From Cristatella mucedo (taxonomy: Eukaryota; Bryozoa; Phylactolaemata; Cristatellidae): 64,000 nt of DNA. Numbering within the stretch: position 1 is the first letter of the stretch; each line of letters starts with the position of its first letter. Below, piece after piece: positions 1-10,560 of this stretch. The notes under the pieces are model-generated. The model was not told where the DNA came from. It searched no databases and was given only the letters and a program-made list of their open reading frames with translations. Where the stretch lies: positions 201,501 to 265,500 of the forward strand of contig WPIO01000060.1 of the NCBI GenBank assembly GCA_009760855.2, given 5' to 3'. The position numbers and the translations under genes were made by a program.

Positions 1-111
1 ATGCAACGAAGTTAAATCGTACGTCATGATAACGATTTTTGTGGAATGGCCTACCTCGGCCAAGCAGGCCGTTAAGTCCGCAAAGAAACACTGCCTGGAC
101 TTTCTGAGGTC

Positions 112-731
112 ACCGGGGCTCTTGGGTACGGGAAGTTGGCCAAGTAAGTCATGGTGCTGGAGGCTCCTGGTCTTGCCGAGTTATACACCTGGATTCGTGC
201 AGGCGTGCTCCAGCGATGCTGCCACGCACGCAAGGGAACGAGTACCCAAGGCCCGAGCGGAGCTGGATAGCTCGCTCGTTGTTGACTTGTTTATACCGCG
301 TCCCCCGTGTAGCGTGTTCGTGACCCCTCCCCCCATGTGTTGGCGTCTTTCGGTGGAAGCTTACGACTGTGGTAGTTGCCGACTTGGACTAGCCAGCAGT
401 TACTCAGCCAGCCGGGTTTTGGACGGCCTACGCTCGTACTGTTGCATTCGGAGTCGGTACAACGACATGACTGCAGAAGCCGACTGACCCCAACTAACAC
501 GTTTGTTCGCTCTTGCTACGTCGTCTTGCGCCCCCGTATTGTACTGTGTATAGGACCCTCCCTGTAGACTTGTTTAGTTCCCCCGTTGTTGTTGGCGCAT
601 GCGTTATAAAGATGTTTAACCTGACGGCCGCTCGTCTTACCCTAGCTCGGCGGCATTGGCGAGCGGCAGCGTGGCCGGAGTATGGCGCGATATGGCGGAA
701 ATAGCCTTTGACGCCTGAAACCCGGTTACAC
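112..731 (-). mobile_element. LTR of an LTR retrotransposon (family 1), copy 1
   Basis: Strongly similar to 11331-11968 along its length. Read on the minus strand it begins TGTAACCGGG, as LTRs do, and the gag fragment at 735-1113 lies on the same strand directly before it. This fits a 3' LTR next to gag with the pol region deleted. The outer end is not clear: compared with the other copy, about 40 bases are missing near 112. Confidence 0.55.
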
Positions 732-734
732 TTC

Positions 735-1113
735 TGTCGGCCCTCTCAGTCCAGCCAGCCGATACCCGATCAGCGTGCAGCAATCACGCTCTAGCGGCCG
801 GCGAGATGAATGCCCTCACTAAGACCTCACGAAATTTGGAATAGTCATCCTGCACTGCCTTCGGGAGCCTCGAGGCAAAGGTGAACGCCCAGCCTTGCAT
901 CGCCAGGAGCAAGGACAAGTGCCACTCACTCGGTTCGTAGCCCCTGTTTTGTTGTCCCTCTCGAAGGTCAGCGACCAGCCAACGAATTCTCCGAAGCGAT
1001 CGAAGCTTTGGGACGCTGCACAAGACAAATTTAAGGGCGTCATCGGCTCGTTCCCCAGAAATAGCTTTTAGTTTGGTTCGCACGTCAGGGAGCCATCCGA
1101 TGCACAACGCCAT
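735..1113 (-). pseudogene. LTR-retrotransposon gag fragment, copy 1
   Basis: An open minus-strand frame at 1113-784 contains a segment reading LSLLLAMQGWAFTFASRLP followed by a Phe-Arg-Glu/Leu-Val-Arg-Ala-Phe helix, as in the capsid part of Ty3/gypsy-type Gag. Upstream, a different frame (SFDRFGEFVGWSLTFERDN) looks like the true Gag continuation, so a frameshift lies near 940-960. No pol follows; an LTR comes next. Family placement is by pattern only. Confidence 0.5.
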
Positions 1114-1159
1114 TAATTTAGTCTACTACTCACAGAGCAGAGGGAGCACGTCTTCACTA

Positions 1160-1592
1160 CGATGACGATTTCCTGCTGCTCTGATGCCTAGACCAAGACA
1201 GCCGTCAAAGGAGTGATAAACGCACTTTCACCAGACTGAAGACTCTCCTAACATGTCAACCATTGAAAGTCATATTTACAATCCAGCCAGAGTGGTCATT
1301 ACCGCAAAGTTAACAACAAGGCTGAAATCGAAAGACACGGTAACCGTTTCCAGTGGCTCCATTGCCTAAGACTAGCAGACCATGAATTCTGTGATCGAAC
1401 ACTGCCAGTCCCTTCTGCATACGCACGAAATATCTGAACCTCAGGAAATTCTATCTATCCGCAACTCAAAGAAGAACCACACCGTATCTTATATGTCCTC
1501 AAAACCAAAGCTCGTCGTTACAACGTTCCAAATGCGACGAACTTCAATAAATCTCGGCTAAACCGGTCTCAAGTCGCTTGTACTATGTCTTT
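1160..1592. repeat. 512-bp satellite, partial unit a
   Basis: Similar to units at 1788, 3288, 3728 and 4240. It begins at the junction with gag copy 1 and is cut at its far end by a SINE-A insertion at 1593. Confidence 0.7.
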
Positions 1593-1785
1593 GGTGAGCC
1601 GTGATGGCACACTAAGGAATGCGGTTGCTTTCACAACTTCGGTCCCGAGGGCATGGGTTCGATTCCTGCGGTTGGCGATTCTTTATCGCCACTGCAAGCG
1701 GTGGTGATAGCCGTAAAAGCTATTCTATCGCCATATAAGAAGAGGCTGTTTCATCAGCTAGGATTTATTTATTTATTTATTTACC
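1593..1785 (+). mobile_element. SINE-A copy inside the 512-bp satellite
   Basis: tRNA-derived head with an A-box-like TGGCACACTAAGG and B-box-like GGTTCGATTCC, then the family body with the hairpin-like AGCCGTAAAAGCT and a tail of ATTT repeats. It interrupts a satellite unit that is continuous elsewhere, so it inserted later. Confidence 0.75.
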
Positions 1786-1787
1786 GG

Positions 1788-2262
1788 TGAACATGTCATC
1801 CGTCCTCAAACTAAACGAGGTCATCGCTGCAAATTCAACTTAAGAAAGTTGAATCAGCAGTCACGATGACAATTTCACGAGGCTCGATTACACAGGCCAA
1901 GTAAGGCGTCAAAGAAGTGATCAACCGCTGCCTTATTCGGCTGAAGACTCTCATAATATGTCAACCACAGAAAATCCTACTAGTAATCAACCCATAGTGG
2001 GTCCTTAAAACAACTTCGCAAAGAGGCTAAAATCGGAATGCACACTGACCGTTTCCAGTGGCTCAATTGCCTAAGGCTAAAAGACCGTGCATTCTGTGAT
2101 CGAACACTGCCAGTCCCTTGTGCATACGCATGAAATATCTGAAATAGAGGAAATTCTATCTATCCTTAACTCAAAAAAGAACCACAGCATATCTTACATG
2201 TCCTCAAACCAATACTCGTCGTTACAAAGTGGCTGATGCAAGGAACTTCAATCGAACTGCGT
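1788..2262. repeat. 512-bp satellite, unit b
   Basis: Starts with GAACATGTCATCCGTCC, the same register as units d and e, directly after the SINE-A. It diverges near 2262 into a segment (2265-2350) that matches 25-112 at the window start. Confidence 0.7.
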
Positions 2263-2397
2263 CACAACGATTTTTCGGGATAGGCTACCTCGGCCTAGCA
2301 GGCCGCTTAGTCAGCAAAGAAACACTGCCAGAACATTCTGAGGCCTCTTTTAATATGCACAGCCTCTCCAACCTTTACAGTGTCTCAGTCCCTAGCT

Positions 2398-2541
2398 GAC
2401 TCCCCGTGCTGCACAGACTCTCTGGCCTGTGGAGTCTCTTCGGTCTGCACAGTCTCTGTGGCCAGCACAGACTCTCCTTCCTGGACAGTCTCGCCGTCCT
2501 GTGCAGAATCTTCGGTCTGCACACACTCTCCGGCCTGCGCC
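2398..2541. repeat. 18-bp minisatellite, eight units
   Basis: Eight imperfect 18-bp units such as GACTCTCTGGCCTGTGGA and GTCTCTTCGGTCTGCACA. On the minus strand one frame codes a hexapeptide repeat of the form (A/E)GE(S/T)VQ. It lies just downstream of gag copy 2 in the same strand sense, so it may be a former acidic repeat domain of that protein. Confidence 0.75.
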
Positions 2542-2657
2542 TCGTCACAGCCCGCCGGCTGGTTGCAGTCCAAAGGCACCTTCGTGGCTTTCGCCCAATC
2601 GCAGGCCAATGCCTCTGTCGCGGAAGCCGCCGCCTTCCAAGCGGTACCAACCGCCTC

Positions 2658-3243
2658 TTAATGCATCGTCTCACTCTCCATCGTCTCAGCCACAACGCTG
2701 ACCGTTGCCTCACAAAACGACATTGCTTCGTGGAACACCATCGCAGCCCCACCAACCGTCACTTCTTTACGAGCCGTTGCATGCCGCCACGGCGTGGCCG
2801 CCTGACAAACCTCTGTCGCCCGGCAGGCAGTCTGTGATCCCTGCTGCCGCATCCGGTTGCTTCTGTCGGCCCTCTCAGTCCAACCAGCCTTTATCCGATC
2901 AGCGTGCAGCAATCGCGCTCTAGCGGTCGGCGAGGTGAATGCCCTCACTAAGGCCTCACGAAATTTGGAATAGTCATCCTGCACTGCCTTCGGGAGCCTC
3001 GAGGCAAAGGTGAACGCCCAGCCTTGCATCGCCAGGAGCAAGGACAAGTGCCACTAACTCGGTTCGTGGCCCCTTTTTTTGTTGTCCCTCTCGAAGGTCA
3101 GCGACCAGCCAACGAATTCTCCGAAGCGATCGAAGCTTTGGGACGCTGCACAAGACATATCTAAGGGCGTCATAGGCTCCTTCACCAGAAACAGCTTTTA
3201 GTTTAGTTCGCACGTCAGGGAGCCATCCGATGAACAACGCCAT
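2658..3243 (-). pseudogene. LTR-retrotransposon gag fragment, copy 2
   Basis: Near-identical to copy 1 over 732-1120 and extends further toward the C-terminus. Frames switch near 3060, where the plus strand has a run of seven T. The extension (3047-2658) is rich in Ala, Arg and Thr, then passes into the 18-bp repeat block at 2398-2541. Both copies share the same junction with the 512-bp repeat, so they are products of one duplication. Confidence 0.5.
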
Positions 3244-3287
3244 TAATTTAGTCTACTACTCACAGAGCGGAGTGAGCACGACTTCAC

Positions 3288-3726
3288 TAAGATGACGATT
3301 TCCTGCTACTCTAGTGCCTAGGTCAAGACTGCCGTCAAAGAAGGGATAAACGCACTTTCACCAGGCTGAAGAATCTCGTAATATGTCAGCAACAGAAAGT
3401 CTTATTTATAATCAACCCACAGCAGGTCCTCAAAACAATCTTATAAAAAAAAGCTAAAATCGAAAGACACGGTGACCGTTTCCAGTGGCTCCATTGCCGA
3501 AGGCTAGCAGACCATGAATTCTGTGATCGAATACTGCCAGTCCCTTCTGCATACGCACGAAATATATGAACCTCAGGAAATTCTATCTATCCTCAACTCA
3601 AAGAAGAACCACAGCGTATCTTATATGTCTTCAAACCAAAGCTCGTCGTTACAACGTGGCTAATGTAACGTACTTAAATCAATCACTGCTAGACCGGTCT
3701 CAAGCAGCTTGTACTATGTCAACTGC
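3288..3726. repeat. 512-bp satellite, partial unit c
   Basis: Starts at the gag copy 2 junction at the same internal position as unit a, then runs through to unit d. Confidence 0.7.
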
Positions 3727-3727
3727 T

Positions 3728-4535
3728 GAACATGACATCCATCCTCAAACTAAACCCGGTCATTGCTGCAAAATCAACATAAGAACGTTGAATTGGCAGA
3801 CACGATGACAATTTCCCGAGCCTCGATTGCCTAGGCCAAGCAAGCTGTCATCGAAGTACGTAACCACTGCTATATTAGGCTAAAGACTTTCACAGTATGT
3901 CAACCACAGAAAAATGTATTTGTATTCAACCCAAGGCGGTTCATTACCACAAACTTCCCTAAAGAGCTAAAATCGGAAGAGGAGATGACTTAACCCAGTG
4001 GCTCCCTCGCCTACGGCTAGCAGAGTGTACGTTCTGTGATCCAACTCTGTCAGTCCCTTCTGCATGGGCACGTAATATCCAAATCTCAGGAAAGTTTATA
4101 TATCCTCAACTTAAAGAAGAACCACACCATATTTAAATGTCCTTAAACCAAAGCTCGCCGTGACAGCGTGCCAAATGCAACGAACTTCAATCAATCGCTG
4201 CTAAACCGGTCTGAAGCAGCTTGTACTATGTCAACCGGTGAACATGTCATCCGTCCTCAAACTAAACCAGATCATTGTTGCAAAATCAACTTAAAAATGT
4301 TGAATCGGTAGACACAATGACGATTTCCCGAGGCTCGATTGCCTAGGCCAAGCAAGCTGTCATCGAAGTGATTAACCACTGCTATATTAGGCTGAAGACA
4401 ATCACAATATGTCAACCACAGAAAGTCCTATTTGTAATCAACCCAGAGCAGGTCCTTAAAACAAACTTCCCAAAAAGCTAAAATCGGAAGACACGATGAC
4501 CGTTTCCAGTGGCTCCCTTGCGTAAAGACCGTTGG
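3728..4535. repeat. 512-bp satellite, units d and e in tandem
   Basis: Unit d begins GAACATGACATCC at 3728 and unit e begins GAACATGTCATCC at 4240, giving a period of 512 bases. Unit e is cut near 4535, where a LINE-B 3' end begins. No coding function is recognised in the unit. Confidence 0.75.
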
Positions 4536-4880
4536 TGACAGAAGCTTTAGCTCTGCATATCCTAGATTGTGGAACTCGCTTCCGCAATTATTTCGCCACG
4601 ACAACTACTCTCCTACTGCCGACTATGGCTCATCCTTTTCAGCGGTCCTGAGCTGCTTTTTCCATGCTACTCACTATCTCAACTGCTCTCCCTAATCTGC
4701 TATGCTTCCCACTTTCTCTTTGTTGCGTGAGACGAAGTCTGTTTGGCTACCGAATGCGTACCGAAAGCCGCTTAGGCTGTGAGTACGCTATACAAAACTC
4801 TCCTGCGTAACACCCACATGGTCTTTATGACTTTGTGGAGTTACTGACGGAGATACATCACATCACATCATCATCATCAC
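4532..4880 (+). mobile_element. LINE-B 3' end, 5'-truncated
   Basis: Coding end of a second LINE family (KTVGDRSFSS then LWNSLPQ), an ORF end with CHLAN-like serine-rich text, 3' UTR with GTGAGTACGCTATACAAAAC, and a tail of CATCA/CATCAT repeats. It truncates the 512-bp satellite. Confidence 0.75.
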
Positions 4881-4914
4881 TGCTGCTGGCACACAGCCGT
4901 ATGGCCAGCAGCAG
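4880..4914. repeat. perfect 11-bp inverted repeat
   Basis: CTGCTGCTGGC at 4880-4890 and GCCAGCAGCAG at 4904-4914, with a 13-base loop. Lies just past the LINE-B tail. Function unknown. Confidence 0.8.
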
Positions 4915-5164
4915 GCTGTGGGGGGAGCAAAGATTCAAATAAACAGCTTCAGTCACTGCGAGGCTGTGCAGCTTACGGCCGCCGAGCATGACCCTGACTG
5001 CTGCGACGGTCGGGTAGCACAGCTAGGCGGTGCAGCAGCACACAGCGAACATGGCCAAAGGTAGATTGCATCGTACGAGGCGCTGGCTACTGTGTGCCGA
5101 CATGGACAAGCAGTGGCAGCATTGATAAGGACGAGATACCACTGATGCTTCCTTAGAAAAAAGG

Positions 5165-5345
5165 TTTAATTTATTTGTATAGCGTCACGAGAGAACTTAT
5201 TATCTCTATTCAGGTGCTATACATATGCCACGTTTGCTCAATATATCTTGACTCATGCTCACGTGCGCGAGCCCACGACCTCGGTCCTCAAATTCATTTA
5301 CCTTGAACTTGGTCGAGACGAGCACCCTAACGACTAGGCGAAACG
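5165..5345 (-). mobile_element. SINE-B copy
   Basis: Reverse copy: TTATTTGTATAGCG, GAGAGAACTTATTATCTCT, GTGCTATACATATGCCACG, GCGCGAGCCCACGACCTCGG and GAGCACCCTAACGACTAGGC. It has extra bases in the middle. Confidence 0.7.
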
Positions 5346-6365
5346 ATCGCGGCACAGCATGTACAATGCATGCACGGCCATGCAGAGCATCTGCATTGCA
5401 GAAGGAGCTCCAACGGTCATGCCGTGCACGACCGTCAGGGTGTATAACATTTCGATGGTTCGACACAGCCCGAAAGCTGTCACTGACCTCGTTCTTCCTT
5501 TCATTATCGGTCTCGATTTTGGATAGGAAGCAGCGACAAATCTTGCTCATTGACGGTGGCCAAGGTGGCCAAGGCCGTGGTTACGAATGCGGTAGGCCGA
5601 TACGATGAGGTAGACAGTGGGTTTTAGCTCGGCTGGCGACAGACACTCAGCAGGATGATGGTGGAGCATTCTGTCCTCGGTTGCTCGAGCTCGCGAGGCA
5701 GGCAGGCATGTTCGATTCGCTGCCATCGAGCAATGCACACTCACTGTAACCAAAAATACAGCATCAAATCTCGTACACACTGGCCTGACCAAACAAAAAC
5801 CGCGAACTTTCGCAGCAGGGCCTGAGGGATGTCTAAGCTAGCTTTGCAAAAACTCACCGGGCTAGTTTTACTAGCGAAGTAAGGTAGTTTAGCAAGGTAA
5901 GTCGGCTTGCCAGTGATCAGCTAGCGAGAGATTCGGTAATGTTATCGCGATCTAATAAAGTATCTTCAACGAGTCTCGTTCTTAAGCACACGTGGGTTGG
6001 CTAACATGGAGGGAGTAAATTCAGGGTGATTCTTAGCTTCTTTTTTAATGTCGGTTCTGTATGTCCTTGCAAGAAACAAGGTGAAGCATCAACCCGCAGT
6101 AGAATAAAAAGGCCCTGCAAAAGCCCACCAGGATATGCATTGCTCCTGACGAAGATGAAGGCCATTGTTTCTCGAGTTGTTTTTTTGACCATCAAAAAGA
6201 CAATGGTGGGATGGGTGGGTGGGTGTCCCTACTACCCTGTTATTTTGGACAGAATGACAGAGGTCAAGCAAGCACTGCATACTATAGCCTCTAGCTAGGG
6301 GCAGAATTCCATGGACAAGGTTCGAACGAGGGTATGCAATGACACTCTCAGAAGTCGTGCTCACT
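5346..6365. other. no firm feature
   Basis: Mixed sequence. A minus-strand frame at 5792-5547 (about 80 codons) has no recognised motif. The part near 6010-6100 may hold a decayed LINE 3' coding end (minus), but the match is weak. Confidence 0.3.
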
Positions 6366-6368
6366 CAC

Positions 6369-6462
6369 CTTTGCCATCCTTTTCGGGTAGGTAGTTCGCA
6401 TACTGCCTTCTCTTCCATTGCTGAAGCAGCGACTCTGGTGTAGATATCGAATCGCTTTCCAT
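6369..6462 (-). CDS. candidate first coding exon, unknown protein
   Basis: On the minus strand an ATG at 6462-6460 opens a 31-codon frame (starting MESDSISTPES and continuing LLQQWKRRQYANYL) that ends at a strong donor AAAG|GTGAGT (exon end 6369, phase 1). Two more strong donors lie just upstream on the same strand: CTTG|GTAAGT after 6641 and GTTG|GTAAGT after 6924, each preceded by a possible acceptor. This suggests a short series of 5' exons of one minus-strand gene. I could not find the next downstream exon. Other frames are also open across this exon, so the reading frame is not certain. Confidence 0.3.
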
Positions 6463-6641
6463 GCCCGAGCTTGGCTGAGGCCTCGTGCTGCATGGCAAGT
6501 GATGGCGATCAATTCGTGTGCTCCATCCGCAGGCAGGTGCTGCACCTTGTAAACTTCATCTTGAATATGAGTTCGAAGTATGATAGGACAAAAAGTGGCA
6601 TGACAAGGGCACACAACTCGAGCCACAGTGCACCACTTACC

Positions 6642-7010
6642 AAGAGATGCTGAGGCGCACCCCAAGGAGAAAACGAATTAAATGCAGGCCACTCCTCTTC
6701 AGTTGTCCATCAAGCAGGGCTGGTGCAGATGCAGCTCCGAGCACAGTGTATGTATACACTCGATGTATACTCAGTATGTACACAGCCGGTCGATCGCTCG
6801 CTTGGCCAGGGTTTCGGTCTTGACCTGCGACTACAGGTTCTGGCCATTTGAGAATAAGTCTCGAGTGTGTATCACTTCACGCACATTCACTCGGCTGCAT
6901 GCAGAAGCACGTGCTCGACTTACCAACTACAAACGACAACGAAGATTTTGAACCCTGGGCTGAGATTAGCAGTGATGCTGCGGTTGCCGGTATTACGATA
7001 TTGCGGAATA
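6642..7010 (-). other. possible upstream exons with GTAAGT donors
   Basis: Two consensus donors (exon ends 6924 and 6641, both G|GTAAGT) face the same way as the candidate coding exon at 6369-6462. The sequence before the first has a branch-like CTGATCTAAC followed by an AACCGCAG acceptor near 6986. The second exon would read GQLKRSGLHLIRFLLGVRL in one frame. Only splice-site shape supports these; transcript data would decide. Confidence 0.2.
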
Positions 7011-7344
7011 GTACGTTAGATCAGCAAGATCTGGTTTTAAGCCCAGCTTAAGCTACAATTTCGTCAAGCCGTAGCGGCATCCACTGCGAGAGCTATGTGT
7101 ATTATGATTAGTAAATGCGTAGCTGGCGTCGGCAGTCCACACACCTCTCCCCTTGCTTACAGCTCAAGCCATTTCTGCTCCAGGAAAGAGGAAGCAAGCT
7201 TTGCAAGTGGTTTATACATTCTCTCATTTGGAAAAGAGGACAGTTGACCACATTCGGGATGATAGTAAAGTATGGTAGGATATGAAGGACCTAGAAAAGC
7301 TGAGTGGCAATGCGAGCACAGAAGGATATAGGGTCGAATATTAT

Positions 7345-7605
7345 TAATGGTGCATTGGCATAGCACCCTCAGAGAACTGAATCTCTCCCTAGGCGCTTTA
7401 CAGATGCTGCATATTAAGCACTGCCAAATGTTTGTTGGCAACATCCGGCAAGCAGCAGGCATTGTGTAAGCGGGTACATGCACAAGAAGGATGAATCACA
7501 AAGACCCGCCAGATGCTGTAATAAAAAGGTGCGTTTTAAGCTTCTTTTTAAATGTCGCCCTGTCCGTGGACGTTCGTGTGATGGTGCGTCGGTAGTGAGC
7601 TCCAG
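7345..7605 (-). mobile_element. LINE-A 3' end, 5'-truncated
   Basis: Reverse stem-loop (TAGCACCCTCAGAGAACTG, then CTAGGCGCTTTACAG), 3' UTR-like CATTGTGTAAGCGG…, then the C-terminal coding end (LFKCRPVRG region on the reverse). Confidence 0.7.
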
Positions 7606-8233
7606 TAGAAGCAAAAAAGAACGAGAGGCGAAGGGAGGAAGAAGAGCGCGAGGAGAAGCTGGTGTAAAAGAAGAACTTGTAGATAGCAGTCACGCGGTTA
7701 TAGGTACACGATGGCGCGAAATGCTTTACCGCTCATTAAGTCATCTCATGGCGACACATTCGTGAAAGCGGAGTTTGAACTGGCAAATGCTTGGTAATGC
7801 TTTGCTAAGCCAAAGCAAAGCTGCGGTAAGATCTATCGTCGGAGCGCCATGGCTGCTACAGCCTGCATCCGGAGAGCGGACTGTGTCAGCCAACAAGCAA
7901 GCTGTGTCAGCCAACAAAGAAGGATGATAGATGCACGCTCGCACCTCGAAAAGAAGGTGCTGCTGGCGGGTGGGCTGGGGAGCTGCTAGAAACTGTAGCT
8001 CGGGACGCAGGAAACAGGTTACTGTAAAGTCTTCAGGAACTTTTTGGTACCATTTCAAAATAAAGCATCCCAAGCTGAGATTTTCAGAGATGGTGCCCGT
8101 CGTGCGCGTCCAGGTGATGGCGATCGCCGGGCCGGGCCGGGCCGGGGGGTGCGCGCAGCAGCCAGCGTCCTTCACTCATAGCCGTGCATCACATTCGAAT
8201 GGCGAGGCTCTCGGCGCGGCTGGCCCGACTTAC

Positions 8234-8395
8234 CTTTCTACGGCGCTGATCGTAAATGTAAAGTTCTAGGTGGATGGCCCCAACCGACGGGCAGATGCTT
8301 CGCGATTTCGGGCCGAGCCTTCGAAGGACCACCGGCGTCCAGCAGGTACCAACCGGAAAAGGTGAGACACCGGCAGATGGCGTCAGTTGAGGCAT
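8234..8395 (-). other. GC-rich candidate first exon
   Basis: On the minus strand an ATG at 8395-8393 opens 54 codons without a stop up to a consensus donor AAAG|GTAAGT (exon end 8234). The surrounding 8090-8370 is CpG- and GC-rich (including a GGGCC-rich run near 8131-8150), unlike the AT-rich flanks. The ATG context is weak and no family is recognised. A GTGAGA donor also exists on the plus strand after 8361, so the direction is open. Confidence 0.2.
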
Positions 8396-8399
8396 TGAC

Positions 8400-9370
8400 A
8401 GTTCGGTTAATATATTTTCCCAACGTTTGCTGGGCGTCGGAAAACATTTTACTTACACTATATATTTTTCAGAATTCTCTATCAATATTTTACTTCTTTA
8501 TTTTGAAACAGAGACGCTATGTTTATAGGGGGCGCACAGGTGCTTGTTGCCCGGTAACTTGCCGCCATGCTTTCGTGGTCCTAGGCCACCCAAGTTTAAA
8601 ATTGGATCTGGTACAGGTACTAGAATGAGTACCTGGTGAGATATCGTTTCAGCAGTTTTCGTAAAGTTGTTTTAAGAACGATTTCCGCTGTCTTTATGAG
8701 TAACTAAGCAACGTTCTCGTGCACGTAGGCTACTATAAATTTATATCAGTAACCACTGCTATGACCACAGGTATCCGATCGGGCTCACGAGATATCAGTT
8801 AAGCCTACCATTACAGGGCAAGTCTATCTGGTTCGGGGACTCAGGGGATTTTACCTATGGATTTTAAAACTTGATTGAATATAGGCCAAGATGCAGCTAA
8901 GCATTAGTGCTTGTGCTGCTGCAGGCTTCTGATGGCCTGTAGCAGATCTTTTGCTGTGTTTACATACACAAGCTGCTGAATCAGCTACTCTTTTTTAATG
9001 TGGCGTTTAAGTCCGGTTTTGAGTGTTCAAGCTGCAATATGAAGAACAAAAACACATGCGCTGCGCTCACCCTAACTCGCGAATGGCATGCGTGCACTTG
9101 CATTCGTGCACCCACACTCTTGGCCAGGACGTGCATTAAGGCCTTGATGGTGAAGAGTAAATGGTAGATCATATTAAGCCAATAGCTGGACTTGAATAGT
9201 GATGGCTAGGTCCGAATTATTTTTGATCGGCTGTTCTTAGATAATCGAAAGTGCATCGAGGACCTGGTATCGAACCCGAAAATTCTTCGCCGAAGGCAAA
9301 ACTTTTTTAGTTGACTCTATCAGCTTGATTAGCTCTCTGCTGCTATCAGCACCAGGCAAGCAAACTAAGT
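8400..9370. other. AT-rich, nothing recognised
   Basis: No open frame of note and no clear repeat copy. A short GGTATCGAACCCG at 9269-9281 could be a SINE remnant. Confidence 0.4.
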
Positions 9371-9376
9371 GTTAGG

Positions 9377-9480
9377 TTGATTTAACAGCCTCATTTATAT
9401 AGCAGCCGAATAGACTTCACCGCTATCGCCACTACGTTTTTATGCAGTACTCGAACCCCCATGTGAGAGCCGATTAGAGT
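9377..9480 (-). mobile_element. SINE-A fragment
   Basis: Starts GATTTAACAGCCTCATTTAT, with the TATAGCAGC block and a B-box-like CTCGAACCC. The head is decayed. Confidence 0.5.
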
Positions 9481-10194
9481 CAGGCATCACCTAAAAAATA
9501 AGGCAATAAGCATCATCACACCTCAGACATTAGTGCTCATCACCAGCCACCTTAATGAATTGGTGTCCGTCTAGTGACTCAACTCTGAAGCCCAGGAGGA
9601 CCTGCCATCCTTATTCTGAAGTTCAAGTCAATCTCAGTTAGCAAACCAAAATTTGGATTGCTATCGGTCATGTTACGCAAATATTTCCATCTGTTTGTTG
9701 TCAGATGATACCACATAAAATATGCTCAGAACACTACTTATGCAAAGTCGAAGCTTTCACTTTGCTCTCGGACAATTGGTGTGCTGAGCATTCAGCGCTA
9801 ACTAGTCTACGGTTCGTTTCAGCCAACAGGATTATCCTTGACCACATGAGGAGAAGACTTCATTCGTCATCTTTGATATACCAGTGAAGTCGGCATCTCA
9901 GCAACAGTCGCGTGTCTTTGCAGAAGTCAAAAGCCTGTCAGGATTCTGATTGGCAAGTGTATCAGTATGGCCTATGACTACAGTAGTTATCCTATAATAA
10001 GCACAGTAAGACTCTGGCTGCAAGACTCCAGGAACAAGAACTTCGGAGTGAAATACCGAGTGTACCGGGTTGCAACTCAGGGTTAACCACTGCCTTTCTA
10101 GAGTTAGGTGGAGCAGTCATGGCTGCTGGAGTGGGCAAAGATTCTGCTTCTCACATCTAGGGGAGGCAAGCCGAGAATGTGACTTGGCATTGCA

Positions 10195-10298
<104 letters not shown>

Positions 10299-10421
10299 GA
10301 CTGCAAGCTTCCTTATGGATAATAGTGGCAGCTGATATAGAAGTTTATTCTTTGGATATTAATGGAGATGCTCCTAGATACAAAGTAGCCTGCAAAAAAA
10401 GAGAAAATCAAAGATAAGCTG

Positions 10422-10560
10422 ATCGAGCAGCCTCATCTTATGTAGCAGCAGAAGAATCTTATCGGCTGTACTCATCACTTGCAGGGGGCAATAAAGCATT
10501 GCCTACTGAAGGACTCAAACCCTCGACTTGGCTTGTGAAGTTTGCGCATTTTAACAGGTG
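10422..10560 (-). mobile_element. SINE-A copy
   Basis: CAGCCTCATCTTATGTAGC, GGCAATAAAGCATTGCC and GGACTCAAACCC blocks in the order expected for a reverse SINE-A. Confidence 0.6.

Noticed and set aside
3728-4535. CRISPR-like array
   Set aside because: Direct repeats are 512 bases long with no short repeat-spacer pattern, and the genome is eukaryotic.
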